Assembly (NCBI GenBank): GCA_938044705.1
Contig: CALIOL010000071.1
Span: 1 to 44,817 of the forward strand
Direction: 5' to 3'
DNA: 44,817 bases
DNA from: an uncultured Ilumatobacter sp.
GTDB lineage: Bacteria > Actinomycetota > Acidimicrobiia > Acidimicrobiales > Ilumatobacteraceae
Positions 7,265 to 16,560 of the stretch are shown in pieces (the first letter of the stretch is position 1; each line of letters starts with the position of its first letter). Position numbers and translations under genes: made by a program. The notes beneath the pieces are model-generated. The model made no database searches. It saw only the letters and a list, made by a program, of their open reading frames with translations, and had not been told where the DNA came from.

Positions 7265-9392
7265 CGCGAGCGCCTTCGACTCGAGTCAACGAGATGAGCA
7301 CGGCCGACTCCGGGTGGAGTACGGGTGGCTGTATGCCATGGAACGCAAGCTGTCGACCGGTCAGGGTCACTCCGTCGCGCAGCCAATCTGGCTGCACTCG
7401 CGCCGCACCCCACCGTTCGTAGGGAATGGGGAGATGCTCGACTCGGTAGCGCGCATCGAGGTCGAGTCCGGGCATGCGCAGCGGTGGCGGTGTCTGGCTC
7501 GGCGCCGTCGTCAGCTGTGCGAACGACACGATCGCACGCGACCGGTCTTTCGCGTACACGCCGTGCGCACAGAACGCTGATTCGGTGGAGAACCTCACGG
7601 TGTCTCCGGTGTGCAGCAACTCGCGATGCTCTTTGTGCATCGCGATCACCGCACGCAACGCCGTGCGGTCGGCGTCGCTGAGTTGCGTCACGTCCCACTC
7701 GACACCGAGGTGACCGAAGAGTGCCGTTGCCGCCCGGAACGACAGCGACTGCGTCCGCGCCGTCGTGTGCGATTTCCTCGGCCCGATGTGAGCGCCCATC
7801 ACCTCGGGCGGAATCAACATCGACGCGCCTCGCTGGATGGCCTGACGTTCGAGCGCGTCGTTGCAGTCGCTCGTCCATACACGCTCGGTCCGCTTCAGGA
7901 TCTCGTGATCTACCCGCGCACCGCCGCTGGAGCACGATTCGAACTCGACGTCGGGGTGCTTCGCACGCAGTTCATCGACGAGCCGATACAACGACAGCGT
8001 CTGCACGCGGGTACCAGCCGCCCCGTCGGCACCGCTCGCCTGAATGTGGTCCCGGTTCATATCCCACTTCACGTAGGAGATCTCATGGTCTCGCAACAGC
8101 GCATCGAGGTGATCTTCGATGAATTCGTACGCGTCGGGGTTGGCGAGGTCCAGCACCAACTGCTGGCGACCGAGGACCGGGTCGTAGCCGGGAGTGACCA
8201 GCGCCCAATCCGGATGCGCCCTGAACACATCACTGTCCGGGTTGACCATCTCCGGCTCGACCCAGATGCCGAATTCCATGCCGAGCCCGGTCACGTGATC
8301 GATGAGCGGCGCAAGGCCGTCGGGGTACAGGTCGGTCGACACCCACCAGTCACCGAGGCCCTTGGTGTCATCGCGTCGGGACCCGAACCAACCGTCGTCG
8401 AGAACGAACCGTTCGATGCCGAGGTCGGCGGCTGCATCGGCGAGCGCGGTGAGCTTGCTCGTCTCGTGGTCGAAGTAGACAGCCTCCCACGTGTTCAGGA
8501 GCACCGGCCGAGGCGAGGTCGGGTGCACCTCGTGCGCCCGGACCGCCGCGTGGAATTGCCACGTCGCGGGCGTCAGCCCCTCGGGCGAGAACACGCCGAG
8601 TACGTCAGGTGTCGTGTACGACTCGCCGGCTTCGAGAACGACCTCGCCGGGGTGGAGGAGTTCGCCGGCCTGCACGTAGCGACGGCCGTCGGGCAGGCGT
8701 TCGGCGAACAACGTGTGATTGCCGCTCCAGGCGACGTGCACCCCGAACACGGCTCCGTCCCATTCACCGAACCCCGACTCGCCTGCGAACACCATCGGCG
8801 GAGCCTCGTGTGAGGTCCGCCCGCGCCGGTTCTCGATCAGCAGTTCTCCGTCGAGCCATTCGCGCCGGAGCTGTTGGAACTCGCGTGACCATCGGCCGGC
8901 GAACGTCAGCAACTCGTCGACGTGTTCGGCGATGGGCAGCGTCACGGTCAATCCGTCGAGCGAATAGCGGCGGTCGGCGATGTTCTTCACGGTCGCGGAC
9001 ACCCGCAGGGTCTCGTCGAGCGTGATCGTGGTGGTGAGCTCCAGTTCGGCGACGTCGTCGCGACCCTCGACGACGACGGTGTTGCCCTCGCATCGGTGAG
9101 CCACGACAGAGAACCGCGGCGACCATCCGCGTCCGCCTCCGCGTCTCCCCAACAGGCCGGGGCGACCGGTGAAGCCCGCACCGTGCTCGGGAACCACCGA
9201 GAGTGGGGCGACGTCGTCGAACGTGCCGTGCACGATCGGCCGCGTCAGCGCCGAAGAGATCGACTCGAGGTCTGCCGTCTCGCCCAACGACTCGCCCCAG
9301 TACGCGATGGTCGGCGCTCCGGTCGCTACGTCAACGATGACGTCGACAGGGCCAGAGGCAACGTGTTGTGACAAGCGAACGAACTGGGGCAT
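7257..9392 (-). CDS. GH36 alpha-galactosidase
   Basis: This enzyme hydrolyses terminal alpha-1,6-galactosides (melibiose, raffinose type) by a retaining mechanism. The 711-residue chain has an N-terminal beta-supersandwich (~1-290), a (beta/alpha)8 barrel (~290-620) and a C-terminal beta domain, as in bacterial GH36. The nucleophile is Asp444 in YVKWDMNRDH, and the acid/base is an Asp in WTSDCNDALER (~509-512). Substrate-site residues LDDGWFG and WVEPEMVNPDSD are also present. I chose the ATG at 9392 (MPQFVRLSQHV) because AGAGGAAG lies just upstream and the longer open frame would overlap the preceding gene. There is no signal peptide, so it is cytosolic. It probably acts on imported oligosaccharides. 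Confidence 0.94.
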   Translation of the reverse strand: MPQFVRLSQHVASGPVDVIVDVATGAPTIAYWGESLGETADLESISSALTRPIVHGTFDDVAPLSVVPEHGAGFTGRPGLLGRRGGGRGWSPRFSVVAHRCEGNTVVVEGRDDVAELELTTTITLDETLRVSATVKNIADRRYSLDGLTVTLPIAEHVDELLTFAGRWSREFQQLRREWLDGELLIENRRGRTSHEAPPMVFAGESGFGEWDGAVFGVHVAWSGNHTLFAERLPDGRRYVQAGELLHPGEVVLEAGESYTTPDVLGVFSPEGLTPATWQFHAAVRAHEVHPTSPRPVLLNTWEAVYFDHETSKLTALADAAADLGIERFVLDDGWFGSRRDDTKGLGDWWVSTDLYPDGLAPLIDHVTGLGMEFGIWVEPEMVNPDSDVFRAHPDWALVTPGYDPVLGRQQLVLDLANPDAYEFIEDHLDALLRDHEISYVKWDMNRDHIQASGADGAAGTRVQTLSLYRLVDELRAKHPDVEFESCSSGGARVDHEILKRTERVWTSDCNDALERQAIQRGASMLIPPEVMGAHIGPRKSHTTARTQSLSFRAATALFGHLGVEWDVTQLSDADRTALRAVIAMHKEHRELLHTGDTVRFSTESAFCAHGVYAKDRSRAIVSFAQLTTAPSQTPPPLRMPGLDLDARYRVEHLPIPYERWGAARVQPDWLRDGVTLTGRQLAFHGIQPPVLHPESAVLISLTRVEGARGG

Positions 9393-9438
9393 CGACTTCC
9401 TCTGGAACCAGGACGTGACGCTATCTGCGCTTGCAGCG

Positions 9439-11301
9439 TCACATCTGCCCGTCGAAGAGGTTCTGTGCGTGCCTCGCCGCGATCTCCCCGACCGTTCGAC
9501 CGAGGGATCGACCGACTCGGTCGTCGCTCGGGATGTGGATTCCTCCCCAGATCCGAGATCGGCCGGCCTCATCGGCAGCGTCGCGATAGGTCGCCCACTG
9601 CAGCGTCATGCTCTCGGTGGGACCGTCCTCGTGCAGGAACGACCCCGCCTCGATCGGGTGTTCCGAGAGTCCGCCCGGGAAGAACTCCGAACCAGTGAAG
9701 ACGCTGAGCACCTCTGCACCCGCCGCGCTGAACACGCTGTGGCCGGACACATACGACGCGAACGCCGGGGTCACGAAGGTCGCTCGCTGGTACGGAACCC
9801 AATCGACCGCGCGGATCCACTCGACGCCGGCCACGTCGTTCTCCGGGTCATCGGGCGAACCAGCCCAGGCGAGAATCGCGATCTCGCCGACAGGAAGACC
9901 GGCGTGGCGGGCGCCGCTCGCCGCGGTTTCGGCGGTCACCTGTTCCACGAGCCCGTCGCTGAGCGGGAGTGACCGGTCCCCGGTCTGAACCGCCATCCAC
10001 CGGATCATCGAAATCGGTCGCACCGAGTCATAGAACGCCTTGTTGCCCCACGCGGTGATCGCTGCGTCGTGGAGCCCTCCGTTGAGCATCAGCCCCAACT
10101 TGACGTCCCATTCGAGCCGACCGACCGACGCGGTGGCCTCACCTTGCGACAGGTCGAGCGAACCCTCGGCGGCGAGCGCGTCCGACACGGAGTTCGCGAT
10201 CGAATTCCAGTGTCCCGGCGGCGTCTCCGAGGTAGGGCCATCGGCCCAGTACTCGGCGATCGCCCGGTAGTAGTCCGCTGCGTCGACCTCGTTGATGGCG
10301 TACGCCTCCCCGGTCACGGGGTTGGCCTCGTGGCCAGCGGAGTCTTCGTAGTCCAGCGTCGCGATGTCAGCCGAGCCCGGCCCGATGTCGATCGTCGACG
10401 CTCCCACTTGCAGCTCCGAAGACGCACGAATCACGTCGACCGCCTCGTCGCGATAGGCATCCGCCGTTTCCGGATCAGCGATGAGCGGCTGAGGACCCTG
10501 GTCGAGCGGCGGCTGGGTATCGACCTCGATGGCGAACGGCGTCACCGACCCCCAGTTCGAACCGATGAACGTCTGCTCGCCACCGGGAAGCGGCACACCG
10601 TTCTGCGACACATTGCTCTCGAGCAGGAGGGGCTGCCAACGATCTGGATCCGCGAGCTCGGTACCGGATTCGGCAACGACGAGCGGTTCGTTGACCGGCT
10701 CGTAGTCGACGTCTTCGTACGCCTTGCGTTCGAGTGACCCGTCGTCGATCGTGGCGGCGAGCGCCGCGTCGGCGACCTCGACCCCGAACGCCGCTGCGCT
10801 GTCCGGGTTCTCACCCGCGAACTCCGACTGCACGCCGCATGCCTGCGTCAGCGAGTTGTTGAGCGCGAGTCGCGTCTCGGGGCGAGCAAGACTCAGTTCG
10901 TAGCGCTGCGTCAACACTCGATGTGCTGCGAAGGCAATCGCCTCGTCTCGAGCGGCGTCGACGTCGTCCGCGGAACGTTGCTCGTCGACGAAGACTGCGG
11001 TGCCAGCGGATGCTCCCGGTTCGTACGCACGCCAGACATCCCATGCGACTGCGGAGAGGTGGTACAGGTTGCGGGCGTGCACGGTCGGAGCCGGAAAGTC
11101 GAGGCGGATCGCATCGAGTGCGGCGTCGTTCCACAGCCGGTACATCGAGGCTGCTTCGCCCGGGGAGCACTGCCCACCTTCGGCCTCGACCGCCGCGTCG
11201 GGCACCTCGGAATCCGAGCCGACACCGTCGTCGCTCGCACAGGCCGACACCGCGAGCGCCCCTGCCATCAACACTGTCGTCAGCGACTTACGTGCATGCA
11301 C
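9439..11301 (-). CDS. Vanadium-dependent haloperoxidase / PAP2-like lipoprotein
   Basis: This is a 620-residue exported protein. The GTG start gives VHARKS, a hydrophobic stretch and the lipobox AVSAC (Cys21), so it should be lipid-anchored outside the membrane. The vanadate/phosphate-binding signature is complete: K421-x6-R428P (KAFYDSVRP), S519-G-H521 (YVSGHSVFS), and S582-R583-x5-H589-x3-D593 (SRIWGGIHIPSD). Acid phosphatases of the PAP2 group share these motifs, but the length and the large helical N-terminal half fit the bacterial haloperoxidase branch. Halide preference cannot be read from the sequence, and halogenation is unproven. It sits 46 nt upstream of the GH36 gene on the same strand. 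Confidence 0.86.
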   Translation of the reverse strand: MHARKSLTTVLMAGALAVSACASDDGVGSDSEVPDAAVEAEGGQCSPGEAASMYRLWNDAALDAIRLDFPAPTVHARNLYHLSAVAWDVWRAYEPGASAGTAVFVDEQRSADDVDAARDEAIAFAAHRVLTQRYELSLARPETRLALNNSLTQACGVQSEFAGENPDSAAAFGVEVADAALAATIDDGSLERKAYEDVDYEPVNEPLVVAESGTELADPDRWQPLLLESNVSQNGVPLPGGEQTFIGSNWGSVTPFAIEVDTQPPLDQGPQPLIADPETADAYRDEAVDVIRASSELQVGASTIDIGPGSADIATLDYEDSAGHEANPVTGEAYAINEVDAADYYRAIAEYWADGPTSETPPGHWNSIANSVSDALAAEGSLDLSQGEATASVGRLEWDVKLGLMLNGGLHDAAITAWGNKAFYDSVRPISMIRWMAVQTGDRSLPLSDGLVEQVTAETAASGARHAGLPVGEIAILAWAGSPDDPENDVAGVEWIRAVDWVPYQRATFVTPAFASYVSGHSVFSAAGAEVLSVFTGSEFFPGGLSEHPIEAGSFLHEDGPTESMTLQWATYRDAADEAGRSRIWGGIHIPSDDRVGRSLGRTVGEIAARHAQNLFDGQM

Positions 11302-11354
11302 CCCGCGAGTCTGGCCGCTCGACGTCGCCGTGCCACATCGCCGACGCTCGACGT

Positions 11355-12170
11355 TCAGCAGGCCAACATGCCTCCGTCGACGGCGAGCGCATGCCCCGTC
11401 GTGAACGACGACGCGTCCGAACACAACCACAGGGCTGCGTCGGCGATCTCACTCGGCTCTCCGAAGCGTTCGAACTTGCTCAGCCGCTTCGCGACAGCGG
11501 CGGGCTCCCCACCACGCCGATCCATCGCCTGGCGCAGCATCGGTGTGTCGATCGCTCCCGGACAGATCGCATTCACGCGAATTCCGTGTTGTGCGTAGTC
11601 CATGGCCGCACTGCGGGTCAGGCCGAGCACTGCGTGCTTGCTCGCCGTGTACGCGGGCTGATCATGTTGGGGTCTGAAGGAGTTCGTCGATGCGATGTTG
11701 ACAATCGATGCGCCGTGCCCGGCCCGGACGTCGGCCGTGGCGGCCATGGCACGGAGCTCGTGCTTCATCGACAAGAAGACGCCGCGCACGTTGACCGCCA
11801 TCATGGTGTCGAAGTCGTCATCGGCGCAGTCCGCCAACGGCACCGTCTCGAACTCGATCGCCGCCGCGTTCACTGCACAGTCGAGCCGACCGTGGAGCGA
11901 CACGGCTTCCGCCACGACAGCCGCCACCGAGGTTGCGTCGGCGACGTCCGCCGGGACGAAGGTCACGGTTCCTGGCGCCGCTGCGGTGAGCGCAAGAAGT
12001 TCGTCAGCGTGTCGGTCGTCGCGATCGGTTGCCACGACGTTGACGCCGGCCCCAGCCAGTGCTGCGGTGATCGACCGACCCATCCCTCCGGTCGCTCCTG
12101 TCACGACGCCCGCACGGCCATCGAGTCCGGCAACGTGGCTCTGGGATTGCTGATTCGTCGGCTCGGTCAT
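11355..12170 (-). CDS. SDR-family oxidoreductase
   Basis: This is a classical short-chain dehydrogenase/reductase of 271 residues. It has the NAD(P)-binding TGATGGMG motif (~24-31), a VNAAA version of the NNAG motif, the catalytic Ser in NIASTNSF, and YTASK. The acidic residue after beta-2 (ATDRDD) favours NAD over NADP. Near the C-terminus ICPGAIDTPM and TGHALAVDGGM are typical of the 3-ketoacyl-reductase-like group. The substrate cannot be assigned. It is divergent from the phosphofructokinase gene across a ~105-nt gap. Confidence 0.88.
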   Translation of the reverse strand: MTEPTNQQSQSHVAGLDGRAGVVTGATGGMGRSITAALAGAGVNVVATDRDDRHADELLALTAAAPGTVTFVPADVADATSVAAVVAEAVSLHGRLDCAVNAAAIEFETVPLADCADDDFDTMMAVNVRGVFLSMKHELRAMAATADVRAGHGASIVNIASTNSFRPQHDQPAYTASKHAVLGLTRSAAMDYAQHGIRVNAICPGAIDTPMLRQAMDRRGGEPAAVAKRLSKFERFGEPSEIADAALWLCSDASSFTTGHALAVDGGMLAC

Positions 12171-12243
12171 GGCCTTGACTGTTGCACAGGCCCTGCGCCA
12201 GTTGTCGAGGCGCAGCGTGGTGGATCCATCGGTTCATCAGCGC

Positions 12244-12256
12244 CATCACGGTGATG
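12244..12256. promoter_or_regulatory. Inverted repeat CATCAC-G-GTGATG upstream of phosphofructokinase gene
   Basis: A 13-nt perfect inverted repeat with one central base lies 21 nt upstream of the phosphofructokinase ATG, in the gap shared with the divergent SDR gene. Flanking TCATC and GATGA extend the symmetry imperfectly. It could be an operator or form a small hairpin in the 5' leader. No consensus for a named regulator is recognised. Confidence 0.3.
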
Positions 12257-12277
12257 AGATGACATACGTTTGGCGCC

Positions 12278-13390
12278 ATGGCCGACATTCGAAGAGTTGC
12301 AATCAGCACGGGCGGCGGAGACGCACCCGGCCTCAATGCGGTCATCCGATCGGCGACCCTGGCGTCGCTGAACCGTGGCTGGGAGGTCGCGGGCATCAGG
12401 GACGGGTACAACGGCCTCCTGTTTCCGGAGAACTATCCGGACGGCGGGGTCGTCAACCTCGAACGAGAATCGGTGCGCGGGATCACCCACCTCGGCGGGA
12501 CGATCATCGGCTCCACCAACCGCGGCAACCCCACCGCCTATCCGGTCCAACAGGCCGACGGCTCCTGGGTCGAGGTCGATCGCACCCACGAACTCCTGGG
12601 CCGGTTCGACGAGCACGGCATCGACGCGCTGATCACCGTGGGCGGCGACGGTTCGCTCACGATCGGCAATCATCTTCATCGCCATGGCCTTCGCGTCGTC
12701 GGCGTCCCCAAGACGATCGACAACGACCTCGACAAGACGACCGCGACGTTCGGCTTCGACACGGCGGTGGGTTTCGCCACCGAGTGCATCGACCGGCTCT
12801 TCGCAACCGCGACATCGCACGGACGGGTGATCGTCGTCGAGGTCATGGGACGCTACGCCGGGTGGATTGCGCTGCATGCCGGAATGGCGGCCGGCGCTCA
12901 CTCCATTCTGATTCCCGAGATCCCGTACGAGCTCGCTCCGGTTGCCGAGACGATCCAGCAGCGAGAAGCGCGCGGCGCGAAGTTCTCCATCGTCGTGGTT
13001 GCCGAGGGAGCGGCCCCTGTCGCGGGAGAGGTGTCGGTAAAGGGCAAGGCCGTCGGGCAGGCGGAACAGCTCGGGGGCGTCGGCGCAACGGTGGCTGCCG
13101 AGCTCGAACGGCTGACCGGCAAGGAGGCCCGCACGGTCGTGCTCGGCCACCTGCTGCGCGGCGGTTCGCCGACGTCGCTCGATCGCTTGCTCGGCTTGCG
13201 GTTCGGCGCCGCCGCTGTGCGAGCACTCGACGAAGGCCACGACGGGGTGATGGTCGCCCTCAACCCTCCGGCGGTCACGTACGTGCCGTTGGCCGAAGCA
13301 ACCGACCAGATGAAGACGGTTCCGCCGGACTGCGACACGATCCTCACAGCAAGGGACCTCGGCATCAACTTCGGGGATCAGATGCCCTGA
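12278..13390 (+). CDS. 6-phosphofructokinase (ATP- or PPi-dependent, PfkA family)
   Basis: This enzyme phosphorylates fructose 6-phosphate. The 370-residue length and motifs fit the PfkA superfamily: STGGGDAPGLNAVIR (phosphate donor loop), GGDGSL (~122-127), the catalytic PKTIDNDL (Asp148) and MGRYAGW for substrate. The donor is uncertain. Gly in GGDGS is the ATP-type residue (PPi enzymes usually have GGDDS), whereas Lys in PKTIDND is shared with the PPi-dependent and mixed clades. The Gly/Lys pair is usually read as ATP-dependent. No allosteric C-terminal extension is present. The gene has its own upstream region with an inverted repeat. It could take products of the nearby sugar genes into glycolysis. 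Confidence 0.9.
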   Translation: MADIRRVAISTGGGDAPGLNAVIRSATLASLNRGWEVAGIRDGYNGLLFPENYPDGGVVNLERESVRGITHLGGTIIGSTNRGNPTAYPVQQADGSWVEVDRTHELLGRFDEHGIDALITVGGDGSLTIGNHLHRHGLRVVGVPKTIDNDLDKTTATFGFDTAVGFATECIDRLFATATSHGRVIVVEVMGRYAGWIALHAGMAAGAHSILIPEIPYELAPVAETIQQREARGAKFSIVVVAEGAAPVAGEVSVKGKAVGQAEQLGGVGATVAAELERLTGKEARTVVLGHLLRGGSPTSLDRLLGLRFGAAAVRALDEGHDGVMVALNPPAVTYVPLAEATDQMKTVPPDCDTILTARDLGINFGDQMP

Positions 13391-13442
13391 CGCAACCGAG
13401 ATTCGGCGCCGTCACGCCGCTCGGACCTCGTACGATTCCAGC

Positions 13443-13898
13443 GTGGAGATGCAGCTGTTCGACGAGGTCGGCGAGCTGGTACGGACGATGGCCCCCGACG
13501 AGCTCGGGGACGTTCAGATGCGCAGCCATCGCCGGGGACTCAAGGTCTGGTTCGGGCCGACGTCCCCGATCAAGGAGCACTACGAAGCACAACTGATTCC
13601 TCGGCGGCACGTCGATCGAACCGATGGGCTCGCGTTGGAAATCGGATTCCACGCCGAGCACAAAGATGAGACCGAGAATGACGCCGTGATCGGGGTGCTG
13701 CTCGCGGCGAAGAAGCGTTGGCAGCGCGAGCTCGGTGCCGAGGCGGAGTCAGGTGCGTTTCTCGGCAACGACGGCTGGCGGCGAATCAGCGACATCTGGC
13801 TCGAACCGGACCTGGACGACCCGGAGCTCGGCTTCGAGATCGCCAGCCGGCTCGTGGACTACCTGACGACGCTCGAACCAATCCGCCAGTCGCGCTGA
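13443..13898 (+). CDS. Conserved hypothetical protein, cytosolic
   Basis: I do not recognise this 151-residue protein. It has a GTG start (VEMQLFDEVGELV), with an ATG two codons in as an alternative. It is mixed alpha/beta and very rich in Glu, Asp and Arg, with a central IKEHYEAQLIPRRHV stretch and a WLEPDLDD segment, and it has no membrane segment or cysteine. The segment after residue 35 (VWFGPTSPIKEHYEAQ) looks like an antiparallel beta region. It is 52 nt downstream of the phosphofructokinase gene on the same strand and convergent with the GH4 gene (7 nt). Coding is supported by codon-position GC bias and lack of a better competing frame. Confidence 0.66.
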   Translation: MEMQLFDEVGELVRTMAPDELGDVQMRSHRRGLKVWFGPTSPIKEHYEAQLIPRRHVDRTDGLALEIGFHAEHKDETENDAVIGVLLAAKKRWQRELGAEAESGAFLGNDGWRRISDIWLEPDLDDPELGFEIASRLVDYLTTLEPIRQSR

Positions 13899-13905
13899 GC
13901 TCCGG

Positions 13906-15297
13906 TCAGGCCCGGAAGGTCTCAGGGATGTAGTCGCCGTGGGACTCGAGCATCGTGTCGACAAGCGCCCAGATCTGCTCGAGATCGAGTTCGGCTGCAG
14001 TGTGCGGGTCGAACATCGCGGCATGGTAGATGTGCTCGCGATCTCCCGTCATCAACGCTTCCACGGTGAGTGAGTGCACGTTGATGTTCGTCTGCATCAT
14101 CGCGGCGAGCTGAGGAGGGATCGACCCGATCGTGGTGGGTTGGATGCCGTTGTGGTCGACGAGGCATGGCACTTCGACACACGATTCCGTCGGCAGGTTC
14201 GAGATCAACGTCGACCCGCTCCCTGACTGATCGTTCATCACGTTGCCGTAGACGACGGTCGGTTCACCGGTCTCGATCGCCTTGATGATCGACGCTCCGT
14301 ACTCGACCGACGGGTTGACGTCGATCGTGGAGTCCGGGTCCTCCATCTCGTCGCGAAGATCTTCCCATCCTGCGATCTGGCGTTCGCAACGGACCGGGTA
14401 CTCATCGAGCGGAACACCGAACTTTTCAATGAGGTCGGGGCGGTCACGCTTGATGAAGTACGGCGTGTACTCGGCAAAGTGCTCGCTCGACTCGGTGACG
14501 AAGTATCCGAGCCGCTGGAACATCTCGTACCGAACCGCGTCGGGCAGACCACTCGCTGCGCCGTCGTCACGCGTCGGGTCGCCGCGGTCAGGGATGTTGC
14601 CCGCTGCTGCGAACTCAGCGATTGCTGGGTAGAGGTCTTCCACTGTCCCGTCGGCGAGACGACGCTCGAACTCGAGGTAGAAGGCCATGTGGTTGATCCC
14701 CGCACAGCGGTATCGCACCTCGGAAGCGGGCACGCCGATGTCGCCGGCGAGCTGCTCGGACGTGTGCTGCACGCTGTGGCACAGCCCGATCCTCGAGATG
14801 TTCGACTGCGGTGACGCAGCTCGCGCCAGCGACCACATGTTGATCGACATCGGATTGACGTACTGAAGCAGCGTTGCGTCGTCGCACAACTCCTCCATGT
14901 CGGCTTGCATGTCGAGCAGTACCGGCACGGTGCGAAGCGCTCGCATGATGCCGCCGATGCCGAGCGTGTCGGCAATGGTCTGACGGAGTCCGAACTGCTT
15001 GGGCACTTCGAAGTCGACGACGGTCGACGGCTCGTATCCGCCGACTTGGAACATCGTGATGACGTGGTCGGCACCGTCGAGCGCGACTCGTCGGTCGGTC
15101 GTGGCAGTGATGGTCGGCATGGCCCCCACCGCAGCAGCGGTCTTCCCGGCGACGATCTCCGACGTGTGCAGTCGCTCATCGTCGATGTCGAACAGCGAGA
15201 TCTCCGACTCCGCGAGTTCAGGAATGGAGAGGATGTCACCGAGCAGATTCTTGGCAAAGACGGTGCTGCCCGCACCGACGAACGTGATCTTGGTCAT
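13906..15297 (-). CDS. melA: GH4 family alpha-galactosidase/alpha-glucosidase
   Basis: GH4 enzymes cleave glycosides by an oxidation-elimination mechanism using NAD+ and a divalent metal, and are cytosolic. The 463-residue chain has an N-terminal Rossmann motif (ITFVGAGSTVFAKNLL). The metal ligands are Cys173 in GLCHSVQ and His203 in GINHMAF. The CHS form at this position is typical of the MelA/AglA subgroup acting on non-phosphorylated alpha-glycosides, rather than the 6-phospho-beta type. The ATG overlaps the stop of the ATPase gene by 1 nt (TGATG), so it is the last gene of the sugar-uptake operon and probably acts on the imported sugar. Choice between galactoside and glucoside is not settled by sequence. 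Confidence 0.88.
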   Translation of the reverse strand: MTKITFVGAGSTVFAKNLLGDILSIPELAESEISLFDIDDERLHTSEIVAGKTAAAVGAMPTITATTDRRVALDGADHVITMFQVGGYEPSTVVDFEVPKQFGLRQTIADTLGIGGIMRALRTVPVLLDMQADMEELCDDATLLQYVNPMSINMWSLARAASPQSNISRIGLCHSVQHTSEQLAGDIGVPASEVRYRCAGINHMAFYLEFERRLADGTVEDLYPAIAEFAAAGNIPDRGDPTRDDGAASGLPDAVRYEMFQRLGYFVTESSEHFAEYTPYFIKRDRPDLIEKFGVPLDEYPVRCERQIAGWEDLRDEMEDPDSTIDVNPSVEYGASIIKAIETGEPTVVYGNVMNDQSGSGSTLISNLPTESCVEVPCLVDHNGIQPTTIGSIPPQLAAMMQTNINVHSLTVEALMTGDREHIYHAAMFDPHTAAELDLEQIWALVDTMLESHGDYIPETFRA

Positions 15298-16463
15298 CAG
15301 ATCTTGTTCCCTGTGGCGATGTCGAAGAAGTGCAGACGATTGGTGTCGATCGACACCTCGATCGGCTGACCTTGCTTCACGGTTGAGTGCGGGCTGAAGC
15401 GAGCGACGACGGCGTGCGCGTCGTCATCGCCGCCTGTGAGGTCTTCCATGTCCGGGTCGGTCGAGTCCATCGGTCGCACGCCGATGTCGAGGTGCGTCAC
15501 GATCTCCGAGCCGAGCGATTCGAGCAACACCGGCGTGCCGGTGATCCTCGCCTCGTACTGTGGGGCGAGCGCTGCGTCGTACATGTCGTCGGGGCGGACA
15601 CCCACCGCGATCGTCTGTCCGACCTTGTCGGGCAGTGACGGGTGCGCAGCCAACACCGCTGCAGGGACGGGCACGGTGTTGGGTCCCAGGTGCACAGCGA
15701 CTTCGCCGTCGAGGTTGCTGACCGATCCTTCGAACAGATTCATGGCTGGTGAGCCGATGAAGCCGGCGACGAACATGTTCGCAGGGTTCGAGTACAGGTT
15801 GGCTGGCGTGTCTGCCTGCTGAAGGACGCCGTCCTTCAACACGACGACGCGGTCGCCCATGGTCATGGCTTCGACCTGGTCATGGGTGACGTAGATCGTC
15901 GTGATGCCGAGGTCCTGTTGAATGCGGGCGATCTCGGTGCGCATGTACACGCGGAGCTTGGCGTCGAGGTTCGAGAGCGGCTCGTCCATCAAGAACACCT
16001 TGGGCGAACGAATCAGCGCTCGGCCCATCGCCACGCGCTGGCGTTGACCACCGGACAGGTTTCCGGGCTTGCGGTCGAGGTATTCCTCGAGCTGGAGGAC
16101 TTTCGCCGTCGATTGGACCCGTTCGGCGATCTCCGCTTTGGACACGCCTGCGATCTTGAGTGGGTACGCCATGTTCTTCCCGACGGACATGTGCGGGTAC
16201 AGCGCGTAGTTCTGGAACACCATGGCGATGTCTCGGTTCTGCGGCGAGACATTGGTCATCTCTTCATCGGCGATGTGCAGACCGCCCTTCGTGATGGATT
16301 CGAGACCGGCGACCATGCGCAACGCCGTCGACTTGCCGCAACCCGACGGACCGACGAAGACGACGAACTCGCCTTCGTTGATATCCAGGCTGAGACCGTC
16401 GACGGCTGGCTCGTCGCTGCCCGCGTAGACCTTGGTCAATCCTCTGAGGGATACGTAGCTCAT
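15297..16463 (-). CDS. Sugar ABC transporter ATP-binding protein (MsmK/UgpC type)
   Basis: This is the ATPase that energises a carbohydrate importer. The 388-residue chain has Walker [10 protein letters not shown] (38-46), the Q-loop, signature LSGGQRQR (~136-143), Walker B VFLMDEP (156-162) followed by LSNLDAKLR, and switch His194 in YVTHDQ. The C-terminal 150 residues form the regulatory TOBE/OB domain seen in MalK/MsmK, including GVRPDDM. An AGGAG Shine-Dalgarno is well placed before the ATG. It belongs with the two permeases and solute-binding protein upstream, and such ATPases often serve more than one importer. Confidence 0.96.
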   Translation of the reverse strand: MSYVSLRGLTKVYAGSDEPAVDGLSLDINEGEFVVFVGPSGCGKSTALRMVAGLESITKGGLHIADEEMTNVSPQNRDIAMVFQNYALYPHMSVGKNMAYPLKIAGVSKAEIAERVQSTAKVLQLEEYLDRKPGNLSGGQRQRVAMGRALIRSPKVFLMDEPLSNLDAKLRVYMRTEIARIQQDLGITTIYVTHDQVEAMTMGDRVVVLKDGVLQQADTPANLYSNPANMFVAGFIGSPAMNLFEGSVSNLDGEVAVHLGPNTVPVPAAVLAAHPSLPDKVGQTIAVGVRPDDMYDAALAPQYEARITGTPVLLESLGSEIVTHLDIGVRPMDSTDPDMEDLTGGDDDAHAVVARFSPHSTVKQGQPIEVSIDTNRLHFFDIATGNKI

Positions 16464-16500
16464 GTTGTGCTCCTGGGTTGTTCGATTCGTGAGAGTTGGG

Positions 16501-16521
16501 CGCCTGAGATGACGTCAGGCG
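16501..16521 (-). other. 7-bp hairpin between the membrane-protein gene and the ATPase gene
   Basis: CGCCTGA and TCAGGCG form a perfect 7-bp stem around a 7-nt loop in the 97-nt gap inside the sugar operon. No U-tract follows on the transcribed strand, so it is not a normal intrinsic terminator. It may stabilise the upstream mRNA or lower expression of the last two genes. Function is inferred only from position. Confidence 0.35.
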
Positions 16522-16560
16522 GACGTGGGTGCGAAGACGCAGTGGTCACTGGCGACCGGT

